From contig NZ_CP083761.1 of the NCBI RefSeq assembly GCF_023558375.1, positions 1,663,001-1,727,000 on the forward strand: 64,000 nt of DNA. Reading direction: 5' to 3'. Position 1 is the first letter of the stretch; each line of letters opens with the position of its first letter. Shown piece after piece: positions 1-8,094 of this stretch. The DNA comes from Chroococcidiopsis sp. CCMEE 29 (GTDB lineage: Bacteria > Cyanobacteriota > Cyanobacteriia > Cyanobacteriales > Chroococcidiopsidaceae). The notes beneath the pieces were generated by a model. It did not search any database, had not been told where the DNA came from, and saw nothing but the letters and a program-made list of their open reading frames with translations. The translations under genes and the position numbers were made by a program.

Positions 1-1026
1 AGCAGACAAACCTATTAAATTCAAACTTAATGCCAAAAAACTTCTAATAAAGTCAAAATCATTAATCGCTGCAGTCAATATTTTTTTAATAATGTCAAAA
101 GCACTTGTTTCTGGGTTGCCTGACAAAGTGAAGAAGAACGCTGAAAACACTTTAATAGGATATAAAACGTTAACAGGCAATCCTAAAAAAGTAGTAGATG
201 AAAGTTGTTTTAGTGGATAAGCACCTACAGAGCTTTGGGAGGCGATAAATTTGACTAAAATATATAGAAATATTGGATAAATTATTAAAAGTATAAGCGG
301 AAAATGTTTAACAATGATTAATCGGAGTTTCTTTAAAGAAAAGTAGCTTGTAGGGGATTTTGCATAAATCACATATAAGTAATAATAAACTACAATAACT
401 GGCGATACAATAGCAGTTTCTTTAGAGAAGACTGACAACGTTAATAACCCTATAATTGAAAATAGTAGTAATAAACTTCTGGAGTAATTTATATAAATAT
501 ATGTTGTAATTAGAGCACCCATACCAAATAATGCGCCCAGCATATCACCGCGAAATGCAGGAAAAAAAAGTACTGGATAAGCTGAAATTGTACTTAGAAA
601 TAGTAATGCTGCCAAAAGCGAATTCATCACACTAAGGCGCATTACTAAACGAGTATATAAGTACACTAAGGCACAACAAAGTGAATGACCTATATAGTTC
701 GTGGTTAGAAAAGCTACTGAATTTGGCGTATTTGCAATAAGACTTTCGATGTATAAAGTTGCATTTACAGGTGGTCGGATAAAATGGCTGATATCATCGA
801 ATAGTTCAGGATAATTTGAGAAGTAATATCTGAATCCATCAGTAAACCACTCTAAAGGAGATGTTTGAAAAAACCGAGTGCTGTGCAGCACTAAAGAAAA
901 GTCATCTTTACTAAGAGCATAGGAAGACAAATAGGATAAATTTTCCAAGATTGTTAAAGTTAAAGCTGTAACTGTAATTGCAATAGCCCAATATAGGTCT
1001 TTTTTCAACGGTAACTTTACAAACAT
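1..1026 (-). CDS. Multi-pass membrane protein, C-terminus beyond window edge
   Basis: An uninterrupted minus-strand frame begins with ATG at 1026 and stays open to base 1, giving at least 342 residues. The N-terminus (MFVKLPLKKDLYW) leads into a hydrophobic helix, then a loop with the acidic pair KDDFSL, followed by many hydrophobic segments. That plan of a first helix and an acidic periplasmic loop resembles polyprenyl-phosphate-dependent membrane glycosyltransferases (GT-C fold), but no family can be fixed from the fragment. Only 12 bases separate it from the UbiA-type gene upstream, so the two are probably co-transcribed. Its AT-rich codon use differs from the housekeeping genes later in the window. 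Confidence 0.75.
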   Translation of the reverse strand, partial: MFVKLPLKKDLYWAIAITVTALTLTILENLSYLSSYALSKDDFSLVLHSTRFFQTSPLEWFTDGFRYYFSNYPELFDDISHFIRPPVNATLYIESLIANTPNSVAFLTTNYIGHSLCCALVYLYTRLVMRLSVMNSLLAALLFLSTISAYPVLFFPAFRGDMLGALFGMGALITTYIYINYSRSLLLLFSIIGLLTLSVFSKETAIVSPVIVVYYYLYVIYAKSPTSYFSLKKLRLIIVKHFPLILLIIYPIFLYILVKFIASQSSVGAYPLKQLSSTTFLGLPVNVLYPIKVFSAFFFTLSGNPETSAFDIIKKILTAAINDFDFIRSFLALSLNLIGLSA

Positions 1027-1038
1027 GTTTAGCTAATC

Positions 1039-1914
1039 CTATGAGAGAGAAAGAATTAAAAGGCTAGTCAAGGCCCATAGCAGAAGAGTTAAGAAGAGCT
1101 GGGTGCTTTTAAATAGAGTTATCTCTGGTGCTTCTCCTTCTCCTTGTTCAGATAAGGCTTGATACTTGAAAATTCCATACGTTACAAAGGGGATTGTAGC
1201 GAGCATCCAGTGAGATTTTGCTTCATCAATTGCCCACAGAGAATATGACATGAGCGTACTCGCAGTTACAACACTTTCCATCCGGTTTAACCAAGGCAAT
1301 GTGTACTGCTTTAGTACTCTCCTTGTTGTTCCTTTACTTCCTAAAGATTTAAGTTCAGCCTTACGTTTTTCGATTCCCAAATACAAAGCTAGAAGACCTA
1401 CACATAGGACAAACCAATCAGAAACTGGCACAGCAGTAGCAGCTGCTCCCCCTAATGCTCTTAGAACAAATCCAGCGGAGATGCACAGAATATCAATAAT
1501 GGGTTCATGTTTGAGCCCTAGGTTATAACCAGTCTGAACCAAGGCGTAGGTACCAACTGAAATTCCTAGCCATGGAGTGATAGAAAAACTGATTAGTAAG
1601 CTTCCGGCTAAACACGTCACTGCTGTTAAAAGAGCAACTGGAACAGGCACTAAACCAGCTGCGATCGGGCGCTTACACTTAATGGGGTGTTGACGGTCTG
1701 CCTTAACATCAGCAACATCATTGATTAAATAAAAACTACTAGCAGTCAAAGAGAAAACTATGAAGGCTACACTTGCTAATAGTACTGATGTTGCATCAAG
1801 TTGCAGAGCAAATAGAGGAGCAGCAAACACCACCAAATTTTTAACCCAATGGTGGGGACGCATTGCCTTAAGCAGATAATAATAGGGATGGCTAATCTTA
1901 GTTATGCTGGTCAT
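1039..1914 (-). CDS. UbiA-family prenyltransferase, decaprenyl-phosphate phosphoribosyltransferase-like
   Basis: A 291-residue integral membrane protein of the UbiA superfamily. The N-terminal RPHHWVKNLVVFAAPLF stretch is typical of the subgroup that moves phosphoribose onto polyprenyl phosphate, rather than of quinone prenyltransferases. The Asp-rich motif N65-D-x3-D69-x3-D73, followed by HPIKCKRPIA, is the Mg-diphosphate site of the family. About eight hydrophobic segments follow, with GFVLRALGG after the second motif region. Known members supply lipid-linked pentose for envelope glycans. Its neighbours are membrane sugar-transferase-like genes, which fits that role. The exact lipid and sugar are inferred. 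Confidence 0.85.
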   Translation of the reverse strand: MTSITKISHPYYYLLKAMRPHHWVKNLVVFAAPLFALQLDATSVLLASVAFIVFSLTASSFYLINDVADVKADRQHPIKCKRPIAAGLVPVPVALLTAVTCLAGSLLISFSITPWLGISVGTYALVQTGYNLGLKHEPIIDILCISAGFVLRALGGAAATAVPVSDWFVLCVGLLALYLGIEKRKAELKSLGSKGTTRRVLKQYTLPWLNRMESVVTASTLMSYSLWAIDEAKSHWMLATIPFVTYGIFKYQALSEQGEGEAPEITLFKSTQLFLTLLLWALTSLLILSLS

Positions 1915-2423
1915 GCTATAGGAAAGCTAGGAAAGCTTAGATAGTCAGTTATAACGGGTAGAGGTTAGCTGTTTTTATCTAGCTTGTACCGGTTAAAATA
2001 CGCTTTAGTTAAAAACGTAGTGTTGCAATAGTCATATGCGAGACTACTCCTTTGGAGGTAGCTCTGCCCATTTTCTGGTAAAAATTAGTATAAACAGCGA
2101 ATGCAGGTGAGATAGATTATTCTTTTGAGCTGTTAATATGCTCTTCTAAGAGACAAGACTTGTCGATACAGGTAAGTTCAGATGTTTTCCAGCCTAATTT
2201 TTTAAAAAAGCCAGACCAGGTTGAGCAAGACTAGAAAAAGTTGGAAAAAGTCAGGTTAAGTTTAAGATGTACCTTGCAAGAATTTGTAAAGGTTTATATT
2301 ATTAATTAACCCCACCCTACTGTATGAAGGTGAGGTTCTTATTACCATCTAGTGGTAATATCACTGATTTTGGGTTCGTTGCAAAAACTGGCTATGCGCT
2401 GAAAAAATTCTAAATGCTGTAAC
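1915..2423. other. Gene-free spacer with one dispersed-repeat copy
   Basis: This 509-base AT-rich stretch lies between the start of the UbiA-type gene and the end of a small zinc-ribbon gene. I see no credible coding frame. It carries copy A of the dispersed repeat described separately (2159-2191). It probably holds the promoter of the UbiA operon near 1920-2050, but no convincing -35/-10 pair can be named. Confidence 0.5.
2159..2191 (+). repeat. Dispersed repeat copy A
   Basis: The core reads CTTGTCGATACAG, then GT, then AAGTTCAG, followed by ATGTTTTCCAG. The same core occurs at 3174, at 3491 (inverted) and at 6558. Similarity to copy B also extends about 25 bases upstream (TATGCTC...CTAA). 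On the minus strand it translates as SELTCIDKS, matching the other copies. Confidence 0.7.
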
Positions 2424-2828
2424 TTAGCTGTAACTTAATTTTCTTCCAGTCTGACGGCTCATACGGTAAGTGAATTCGCCTACTGACGGATTGGGAGTGT
2501 CTGGATCAATTGTGCGAGTTGATTGTTGCCAATCATTGCTCGTTGCCAGAGTTGTGGCAAGTTTACTGTTAGTTTTATGGGTAACTTTTATCCATAACTT
2601 GCCATGCTTTCTACAGAAGAACTCTTCTATCCAGGATTTATTATCGATATAGACACCTTTGTTAGCTAAGAATAGAGCACTCTTACGCGGCATATCAACA
2701 TTTCGTTGGATCTCTGTTGCTCCTTGGTAAAATAAGTAATGCTTCGGGCTGCCCAGACGCCACATTTTGCTATTACAGGAGGGACAGTGAAACTGAAAAT
2801 TGTTACGTTTACTACGCTTACCCGGCAT
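2424..2828 (-). CDS. Small zinc-ribbon-like protein, paralogue 1
   Basis: A basic protein of 134 residues starting MPGKRSKRN. It carries C15-x2-C18 near the start and C72-x2-H75-G later, a pattern suggesting one zinc site. The protein at 3847-4230 is a clear paralogue: both share the MPGK start, WRLG..KH, LFYQGA, SWIEEFFC and HGKLW. This copy has about 15 extra residues between QRNV and IDN. The function is unknown; zinc binding is inferred from the Cys/His pattern. The two copies are divergent and flank a 1-kb spacer with repeat copies B and C. Confidence 0.7.
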   Translation of the reverse strand: MPGKRSKRNNFQFHCPSCNSKMWRLGSPKHYLFYQGATEIQRNVDMPRKSALFLANKGVYIDNKSWIEEFFCRKHGKLWIKVTHKTNSKLATTLATSNDWQQSTRTIDPDTPNPSVGEFTYRMSRQTGRKLSYS

Positions 2829-3173
2829 TGAAAACCTCTATCTACAATAGCTGACTTTTCAAAAACTTAAGAATTTTACTTTGAGTGAACTATGACCTTT
2901 GTGACTACCTTGTCTTCCAGATACTTAAGTAGGGTCATGATTGTGGTGTCAATTTTTCAGCTTTCAGTAATTTTGTAATTAGATAACATCTAGTTTTGGG
3001 TAAACTACTAAGTTGTTAACTAAAAAAACCCCTAGGCTGTCAACTCGACAGAGCCTCTGCTAAGGATCTGCTCAAACTAAAAACAAGTTACTTTCGTCTA
3101 GACCGATTTCTACTGTCATAATTCATCCAAGCAACCATTTGAATATTTAGTATGCTCCTACTAAAGGTCAGAT

Positions 3174-3207
3174 CTTGTCGATACAGATAAGTTCAGATGT
3201 TTTACAG
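3174..3207 (+). repeat. Dispersed repeat copy B
   Basis: CTTGTCGATACAG, then AT, then AAGTTCAG, followed by ATGTTTTACAG. It matches copy A on both flanks and shares the following TTTTACAGCGTTTT stretch with copy D in slightly altered form. The minus strand reads SELICIDK and then a stop, so this copy is not coding. Confidence 0.7.
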
Positions 3208-3490
3208 CGTTTTACAGTATTGAGCACTCCAATAAAATAGCCTGATTGAGAATTACAGCTAGAACCGAGATAGTACGCTACCAGAGATGAAAACTGCCAT
3301 TAGTGCATGGTTACCGCAGTTCGCACCTTTGCTGACATAATGACCCGAGCAGTTGTTCTGGATTGGGTTGCTAATTCAGCAACATATGTTAGCAAGGGTG
3401 CTAGAAGTAAGTTGGAGCTGCAGATTAGTCGCACAGATGTTCAGTTCAGCTATCGTTACCATCTCATCTTCCTGAAACGCATAAAGAGAC

Positions 3491-3513
3491 CTGAACTTTG
3501 CTGTATCGACAAG
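3491..3513 (-). repeat. Dispersed repeat copy C, inverted
   Basis: The reverse complement reads CTTGTCGATACAG, then CA, then AAGTTCAG. On the plus strand it encodes PELCCIDKFW, closely matching the peptide ELFCIDKFW encoded opposite copy D. It is inverted relative to copies A, B and D. Confidence 0.7.
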
Positions 3514-3846
3514 TTTTGGTCTTTAAAAGAACATACTTGTAGTTCAAGCAGGAAGCTAGCAACGTAACAGTCTTAGTTCTTTGACACATTGCCCCGTCTC
3601 TATAAATTCACTCAATCATCATGAATATAGAGTAGAACAATACATCTAAAATACTACAGGCCCCATTGTGCCTTCCTGAGTTAAAGCAGAGAACATTCTG
3701 ATTAAGGTAAGGTTACAACTCAGTTACCCCTTTTACTGCAATGCAAGAAGAAAAGACAAGCTGAATTGAAGTGGTGCAGATTTACCTGGAGTACAATGCT
3801 CAACTCTTTAATTTGAAAAAGCAGCTTTTGTAAACAGAGGTTTCCA

Positions 3847-4230
3847 ATGCCCGGTAAGCATAATAAGCGTAAAAATGTTCAACGTTTTTACTGTCTCTAC
3901 TGTGGTCGCCGGTTGTGGCGTCTGGGTGGCCGAAAGCATTTCTTGTTTTACCAAGGAGCATCGGAGAGGCAACAAAATGTTATCGATAGTAACTCCTGGA
4001 TAGAAGAATTCTTCTGTGGAGAGCATGGCAAATTATGGATGAAAGTCACCAGAAAGGCTGATGGGAAGCTTGTCACGACTCTGGCAACGAGGAAGGATTG
4101 GCAACAGCTCAAATCTTACATCGAGCCTCAAAAGATGCAAGAAAAAGGGATTGTGTTGCAAAAACACAGGGAGATGGTAAATGGAGAATTTGTGCTTGAT
4201 TTGACCTGGAGCAAGACCATCGGCGGATAA
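3847..4230 (+). CDS. Small zinc-ribbon-like protein, paralogue 2
   Basis: A basic protein of 127 residues, paralogous to the one at 2424-2828. The metal-ligand pattern is C16-x2-C19 and C57-x2-H60-G. Shared blocks include WRLGGRKH, LFYQGAS, SWIEEFFC, HGKLWMKV and a TTLAT..DWQQ tail. The C-terminal 35 residues differ from paralogue 1. Function unknown. The strong conservation between copies of the pairs of Cys/His and of the aromatic blocks suggests both are or were expressed proteins. Confidence 0.7.
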   Translation: MPGKHNKRKNVQRFYCLYCGRRLWRLGGRKHFLFYQGASERQQNVIDSNSWIEEFFCGEHGKLWMKVTRKADGKLVTTLATRKDWQQLKSYIEPQKMQEKGIVLQKHREMVNGEFVLDLTWSKTIGG

Positions 4231-4547
4231 ACAGATCAATCCAGACCTGAGAGTCAACTCGTTAAACAGTGCAAAACGACGCACATGATGTGTAGACAAG
4301 TTTATCGTAGTCTTCTCTGGAATGATTAAGCAATTCGGAGTGTGTGAAGCGGGTCTAGTTGCATTGCTCAACATAGACTTGAGAACACTGCCAACGTTGC
4401 GAGGTTCCTGCAGCACCGCAAGGCTTTGACAGACGGACGAGCCTCAGTTGGGGATGCCATCTTGGCAGATTCAGCGGATGCAATGAGCTATTATCAACAA
4501 CGATGACCTCTGTTTTTTCCAGATTTTAGGTATAGTTTGCCATTCGT
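4231..4547. other. Spacer with a possible short coding relic
   Basis: A 317-base convergent spacer. A plus-strand frame without a start, running to TGA at 4504-4506, reads ARFLQHRKALTDGRAS and later DADAMSYYQQR-like sequence. It looks like the tail of a protein rather than random DNA, but I cannot assign it. No terminator hairpin was found by eye. Confidence 0.3.
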
Positions 4548-6194
4548 CTATTGTTCTTCAGTCTTTGGTTCTTTGCTCAAGTCATAAAGATAAGCCGATG
4601 CTTCTGTACTTTTAAAGTAATCAAGTTGTTTTCCTATAGTATTAAGGTGATGGAGAAACATATCTTCTTCATCAATATCAGATCTCCGATCGTGAACGTG
4701 TGAGAAAATTAGCCATACTCTTTTATTGCCATAGAGCCCATTTAATTCACTGACAAACTCTTTCCAGTTATCTCTTGAGTATTTGCCCACAATAAAATAC
4801 GGTGGGTATGAGGGAAGGGCAGGTGCAAACCAAGTTTTTGGTGATATAGCCCACACCGCTTGCTTTCTATCTTCATAATTTAAACCATAGCGTTCTAAGT
4901 AGTATTTGAAGGCGTATTGTGAAGCGTAGTACAGATAAATTACGTCTCCGTTTCGGCGATTTTCTCTAACGTAGCTAAGTACTGGCTTTATTTCTTCACG
5001 TACTCGTTGAAATGGATGTGCAGAATTCTGCGGATTTTTCAGATTTAAAACAGCGCTTTGTAAGGGGTGAAAAAATAATAGTAATATTAAGGTGATTCCT
5101 ATTATGGAGGAGTTGTGCCAAGTCTGAGTTATAAAGTAGCAAGTTCCCTCTGCAACTAAAATTAGCACAAAAGGAACAATAAATAATAATAATTGCCCTT
5201 CAAACGGGTACTTCTCAAGTCCAGAAGCAAACAAAGCAACAATTAGTGGAGATATTAAAAAGTAGAACTTTTTCTTTTCATCTGCAAATTTTGAAACACA
5301 ACCAATAATAAAGGTCAATGCTGCGATCCCAGATAAGTGTATACCTACTGGATTGTTAAAAACCTCAAAAAATGTATCAGCAAACCATCTGATTCCTGTT
5401 GAAGAAAAAGGAGGAAACGGCATGAAAGCGTTATGATTATTGCTCCAAGAATTCAAGAGATATTCGTTATTAGTCAAGCTCCGAAGGCTAATGAAGTAAA
5501 AAATAGTAAAACTTAGTAGCCAAAATGAACAGACAATTAAGTATTTAATAAATTTTAATTTTTCCTTTTTTCTGATATCAAATAAAATTAAACTTATTCC
5601 TGTTCCTGCTAAAATAAATATAGAAGGATGTGAGAACCATACAGATATTGCGCCGATAATTCCGAAAAATACAACCCGTGGAGTCGTTAACTTTTTTGAT
5701 TTAATATTAATAACTGCTAAGAACACTAGTAGTGCTATTGCTACGTCACTAGAGTATTGTTTAACTTCTGATGAGTAGTAAATTAAACGATCTGAAATTG
5801 CGAAAAGACCAAGAGCAATTGTAACTGCTTGCGGCTTACTAAACCAGATTGCTAGCCTGTAAAATAGAAAAATAGATATTATTCCCGATAAAAAAGGTAC
5901 TAGTCTAAGTGCATATTCACTCCCGCCAAATATTTGAACTACTAACTTCTCAAGTATTAAAAAACCAACAGGAGCAGCTTGATTGTAATCTAAAGGTTGC
6001 AGCAGTTCTGAAAATGGCTTATTAATTATATTTAGTGCAATAAAAGATTCATCAATCCATAGAGAACGATTAAGTAGGTATTGAATAAGACGTAGGACAA
6101 TACCAACAAAAATAATGCTCCAGTGCAACTCTCTTGAGGTAAGGAAAATAGCTAGCTTCTTAGGAAGTGTCGTCCGACTGTCGTATAATTTCAT
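4548..6194 (-). CDS. Glycosyltransferase family 39-like membrane protein
   Basis: A 548-residue protein with about ten hydrophobic helices. The N-terminal region carries WIDES (D48-E49) in the first periplasmic loop, the acidic pair typical of GT39/PMT-like and related GT-C enzymes, followed by NQAAPVGFLILEK. A soluble C-terminal domain of about 150 residues follows (from about HPFQRVREE) and resembles the periplasmic domains of this group. Members use polyprenyl-phosphate sugars as donors and act at the cytoplasmic membrane. With the UbiA-type gene nearby, a role in envelope glycan modification is a reasonable inference. The acceptor is unknown. Confidence 0.8.
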   Translation of the reverse strand: MKLYDSRTTLPKKLAIFLTSRELHWSIIFVGIVLRLIQYLLNRSLWIDESFIALNIINKPFSELLQPLDYNQAAPVGFLILEKLVVQIFGGSEYALRLVPFLSGIISIFLFYRLAIWFSKPQAVTIALGLFAISDRLIYYSSEVKQYSSDVAIALLVFLAVINIKSKKLTTPRVVFFGIIGAISVWFSHPSIFILAGTGISLILFDIRKKEKLKFIKYLIVCSFWLLSFTIFYFISLRSLTNNEYLLNSWSNNHNAFMPFPPFSSTGIRWFADTFFEVFNNPVGIHLSGIAALTFIIGCVSKFADEKKKFYFLISPLIVALFASGLEKYPFEGQLLLFIVPFVLILVAEGTCYFITQTWHNSSIIGITLILLLFFHPLQSAVLNLKNPQNSAHPFQRVREEIKPVLSYVRENRRNGDVIYLYYASQYAFKYYLERYGLNYEDRKQAVWAISPKTWFAPALPSYPPYFIVGKYSRDNWKEFVSELNGLYGNKRVWLIFSHVHDRRSDIDEEDMFLHHLNTIGKQLDYFKSTEASAYLYDLSKEPKTEEQ

Positions 6195-6773
6195 CTTATA
6201 ATCTTTTTCGCTTTTGCGCTGAGTAACTTGTAGATAAAGCGAAGCTCAAGATGCTAGGATTCATATCACCCAATAGAAACAGGATGCTGCTGAAGCTAAA
6301 GTTATTATTTGAATGACAACGAGAACTATAACGTGAGAAGTGGAATGGGCATCTTGCCTGTGCAGGCTGGAAGCCTGCCCCACAAATCAAATAAAATTGC
6401 TATAGTAATTCGTCAAAGCTTTTTACTTTAGAGGTAGTACAGACGGAAGTGACAGAACTGAGTCCTCTCTTTTCAAACAAGCTCCACACTCAATGTCCTG
6501 ACTAGTAATTAAAGAAAAGCAGCAGTTATAGTTTTTATACTCTTGAAAAACCCAAAACTTGTCAATACAGAAAAGTTCAGTTACTTTACAGCGTTTTGCA
6601 GTATTGTCAACTGTTGGTGTCAGCAACTTACTTGAAATATCAGCGGAGTAAAGCTCAAGTAGGCGGAGGCACTGGTTTTGAGGTGACTTTGTATTTTTTT
6701 ATCAGTGTAGTAATACTATTTCCTGTTTTACTTGCACCTTACAAAATATCTCTACCCCCTTTGTAAGGTAGGG
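6195..6773. other. Gene-free spacer with dispersed-repeat copy D
   Basis: A 579-base stretch upstream of the GT39-like gene. It carries repeat copy D at 6558-6580. Short open frames of 64 and 67 codons on the minus strand have no ribosome-binding site and no recognisable protein. The right end borders the transposase remnant at 6774. Confidence 0.5.
6558..6580 (+). repeat. Dispersed repeat copy D
   Basis: CTTGTCAATACAG, then AA, then AAGTTCAG, with TTTACAGCGTTTTGCAG following after a few bases. On the minus strand it encodes TELFCIDKFWVFQEY. It is the most diverged copy in the left core (A in place of G). Confidence 0.7.
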
Positions 6774-7022
6774 CTAATTCATTCTCAAAACAGAAAAAAG
6801 CTGGTCGAGATCATGACATACAAATCGAAGTGCTTTGGTCAATGAGCGATAACCCCTCAGTTGTAGCAGATTGAGCACGAAAGTGTGAATAATCGACCCG
6901 TTGGTGGCAGCATTGTAGGCCCGAAAGGGCGCAGTATCTTCGCCAAACACCACATCTTTAACCCAATGTAATCCGGTTTCGATGTCTCGATGTCCGCGAA
7001 TCCCCAAGGCAAAGTAGATTGT
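6774..7022 (-). pseudogene. ISAs1-like transposase, C-terminal remnant
   Basis: About 80 codons matching the C-terminal end of ISAs1-family DDE transposases: IRGHRDIETGLHWVKDV with the catalytic-region glutamate, then GEDTAPFRAYNAATN and a leucine-rich tail ending LFSVLRMN. Everything upstream of IRGH is missing. The fragment is joined directly to a truncated AraC regulator, so a deletion removed most of the element and the end of the host gene. Confidence 0.7.
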
Positions 7023-7422
7023 TCAGCAAAATGTCCCTGGCATGATGAATTCGATCAATTTCATCAGGTTTAAGAGAGCGGCGGGATTGAGAGGATGGAG
7101 TATCTGATATGCCCGTATGCAGTTGTAGTGCAATCAGTGCGATCGCTCGACTTTCTAAATACAGCCGTCGGGTTAACCCTTGATAAGGATAAGTCAAGAT
7201 TTGTTCTGTGGCTTGAAATGCCGCATGAGCCATTGTTTGAAAGCGGGAAAAGGGGATTTGCAGTGTTCCGCTCAAAAGGGATTGTAAGTCTGGAGAGATC
7301 TGATCAACCTGACCTGCAATTAGCGTACTCAGCATCGATAGCCCTGCACTGACTTCAACATGAATTACGCGCTGATGAGGTGGACACTCAATGCGTCCTC
7401 CACAATTTGGGAAGAAACTCAT
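7023..7422 (-). pseudogene. AraC-family regulator, truncated before the DNA-binding domain
   Basis: About 130 codons resemble the sensor portion of cyanobacterial AraC-type regulators: HVEVSAGLSMLS, LYLESRAIALIALQL and the pre-helix block LKPDEIDRIHHARDILL. In intact relatives two helix-turn-helix motifs follow this block; here the sequence runs into ISAs1-like transposase DNA at about 7023. The product would lack DNA binding. The 5' side is also abnormal, bordered by another transposase scrap at 7509-7628. Confidence 0.7.
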
Positions 7423-7508
7423 TTTATTTTGTCTGGGTGCAATGTAATAGCCATCATGAAGTCCATGAACCGCTCTTTTGACATAGGCTGACAGGGAAGA
7501 TGTGGAAT

Positions 7509-7628
7509 ATTAACATGCACTTCTCGAATCCGATCGCCATCATCATCACGAGCCTATTCATTCTGACCATGACAAACTGTCGCATGAGGACGAATCACAT
7601 GCTTGTAACTGGCTGATTTATCAGTGAA
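7509..7628 (-). pseudogene. IS1595-like transposase, internal remnant
   Basis: Forty codons read TDKSASYKHVIRPHATVCHG, QNE, stop, ARDDDGDRIREVHVN. This matches the region TDEYSIY...NHGQGEYARDEDG..EVHVN of the IS1595-family element at 20616-21674, with a stop codon where that copy has tyrosine. It differs enough to come from another family member. Both ends are missing. Confidence 0.6.
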
Positions 7629-7660
7629 TAGTTATCTACCAACTAAGATGAAACACGACT

Positions 7661-7900
7661 ATGACTACTTTACCTCTGCCTAGAGTGATTAAAGAGGGAT
7701 ATTACCATAGCGACTATCATGGCAAGGTCTTCACATTAACCGAAATCTTGAAACTAACTGCGCAGTACGGAATTCCTGAGCAAGAGTGGAAACATGAGCC
7801 TGACAGAGCATATGACTTCTTCGTTGAAGCTCAGATCTGGAATTTTGAACCTCTAAGACAATACATGGAAGATGAAAAACATAATCAAACTCTCAAGTAG
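7661..7900 (+). CDS. Small hypothetical protein, 79 aa
   Basis: A 79-residue acidic/aromatic protein (MTTLPLPRVIKEGYYHSDYH start) with no motif I recognise and no membrane segment. The ATG follows a purine-poor leader, so the ribosome-binding site is weak. It is the only intact-looking small frame in a region dominated by broken transposases. It could be a real orphan gene or a fragment of a larger one. Confidence 0.45.
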   Translation: MTTLPLPRVIKEGYYHSDYHGKVFTLTEILKLTAQYGIPEQEWKHEPDRAYDFFVEAQIWNFEPLRQYMEDEKHNQTLK

Positions 7901-8094
7901 TAAAACTTTTTTGTTGTTGATATGAGGTGGAACCACCAAGAGAATCTGATGAAGGTAGTTTTTGAGCAAGTCAAATGGATTCTAAGTAGCTCGACATACC
8001 TGCGCTATTACCACCCTCTTCTTGCTGCGCTAGCGTGGAAATAGAAGGCTTATCCCTTCCTATACAGCTGAGCTAGGGATAAAGAGGTTTAACA

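Larger units (their letters stand above)
2829..3846. other. Gene-free spacer between divergent zinc-ribbon paralogues
   Basis: About 1 kb without a supported gene. Two copies of the dispersed repeat sit here in opposite orientation (3174-3207 and 3491-3513), about 280 bases apart, like the ends of a small inverted-repeat element. An 86-codon open frame at 3307-3567 runs through the inverted copy, but it lacks a ribosome-binding site and looks incidental. Promoters for both zinc-ribbon genes must lie here. Confidence 0.5.

Noticed and set aside
3307-3567. 86-codon plus-strand open frame in the spacer
   Set aside because: No ribosome-binding site; much of its similarity comes from the dispersed repeat it crosses; no resemblance to a known protein.
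4360-4506. Possible tail of a recombinase-like protein
   Set aside because: The peptide looks non-random, but only about 50 residues exist and no catalytic residue is visible; it is noted only within the spacer entry.
6196-6626. Two minus-strand open frames of 64 and 67 codons
   Set aside because: They lack ribosome-binding sites; one is explained by the dispersed repeat. Too weak to list as genes.
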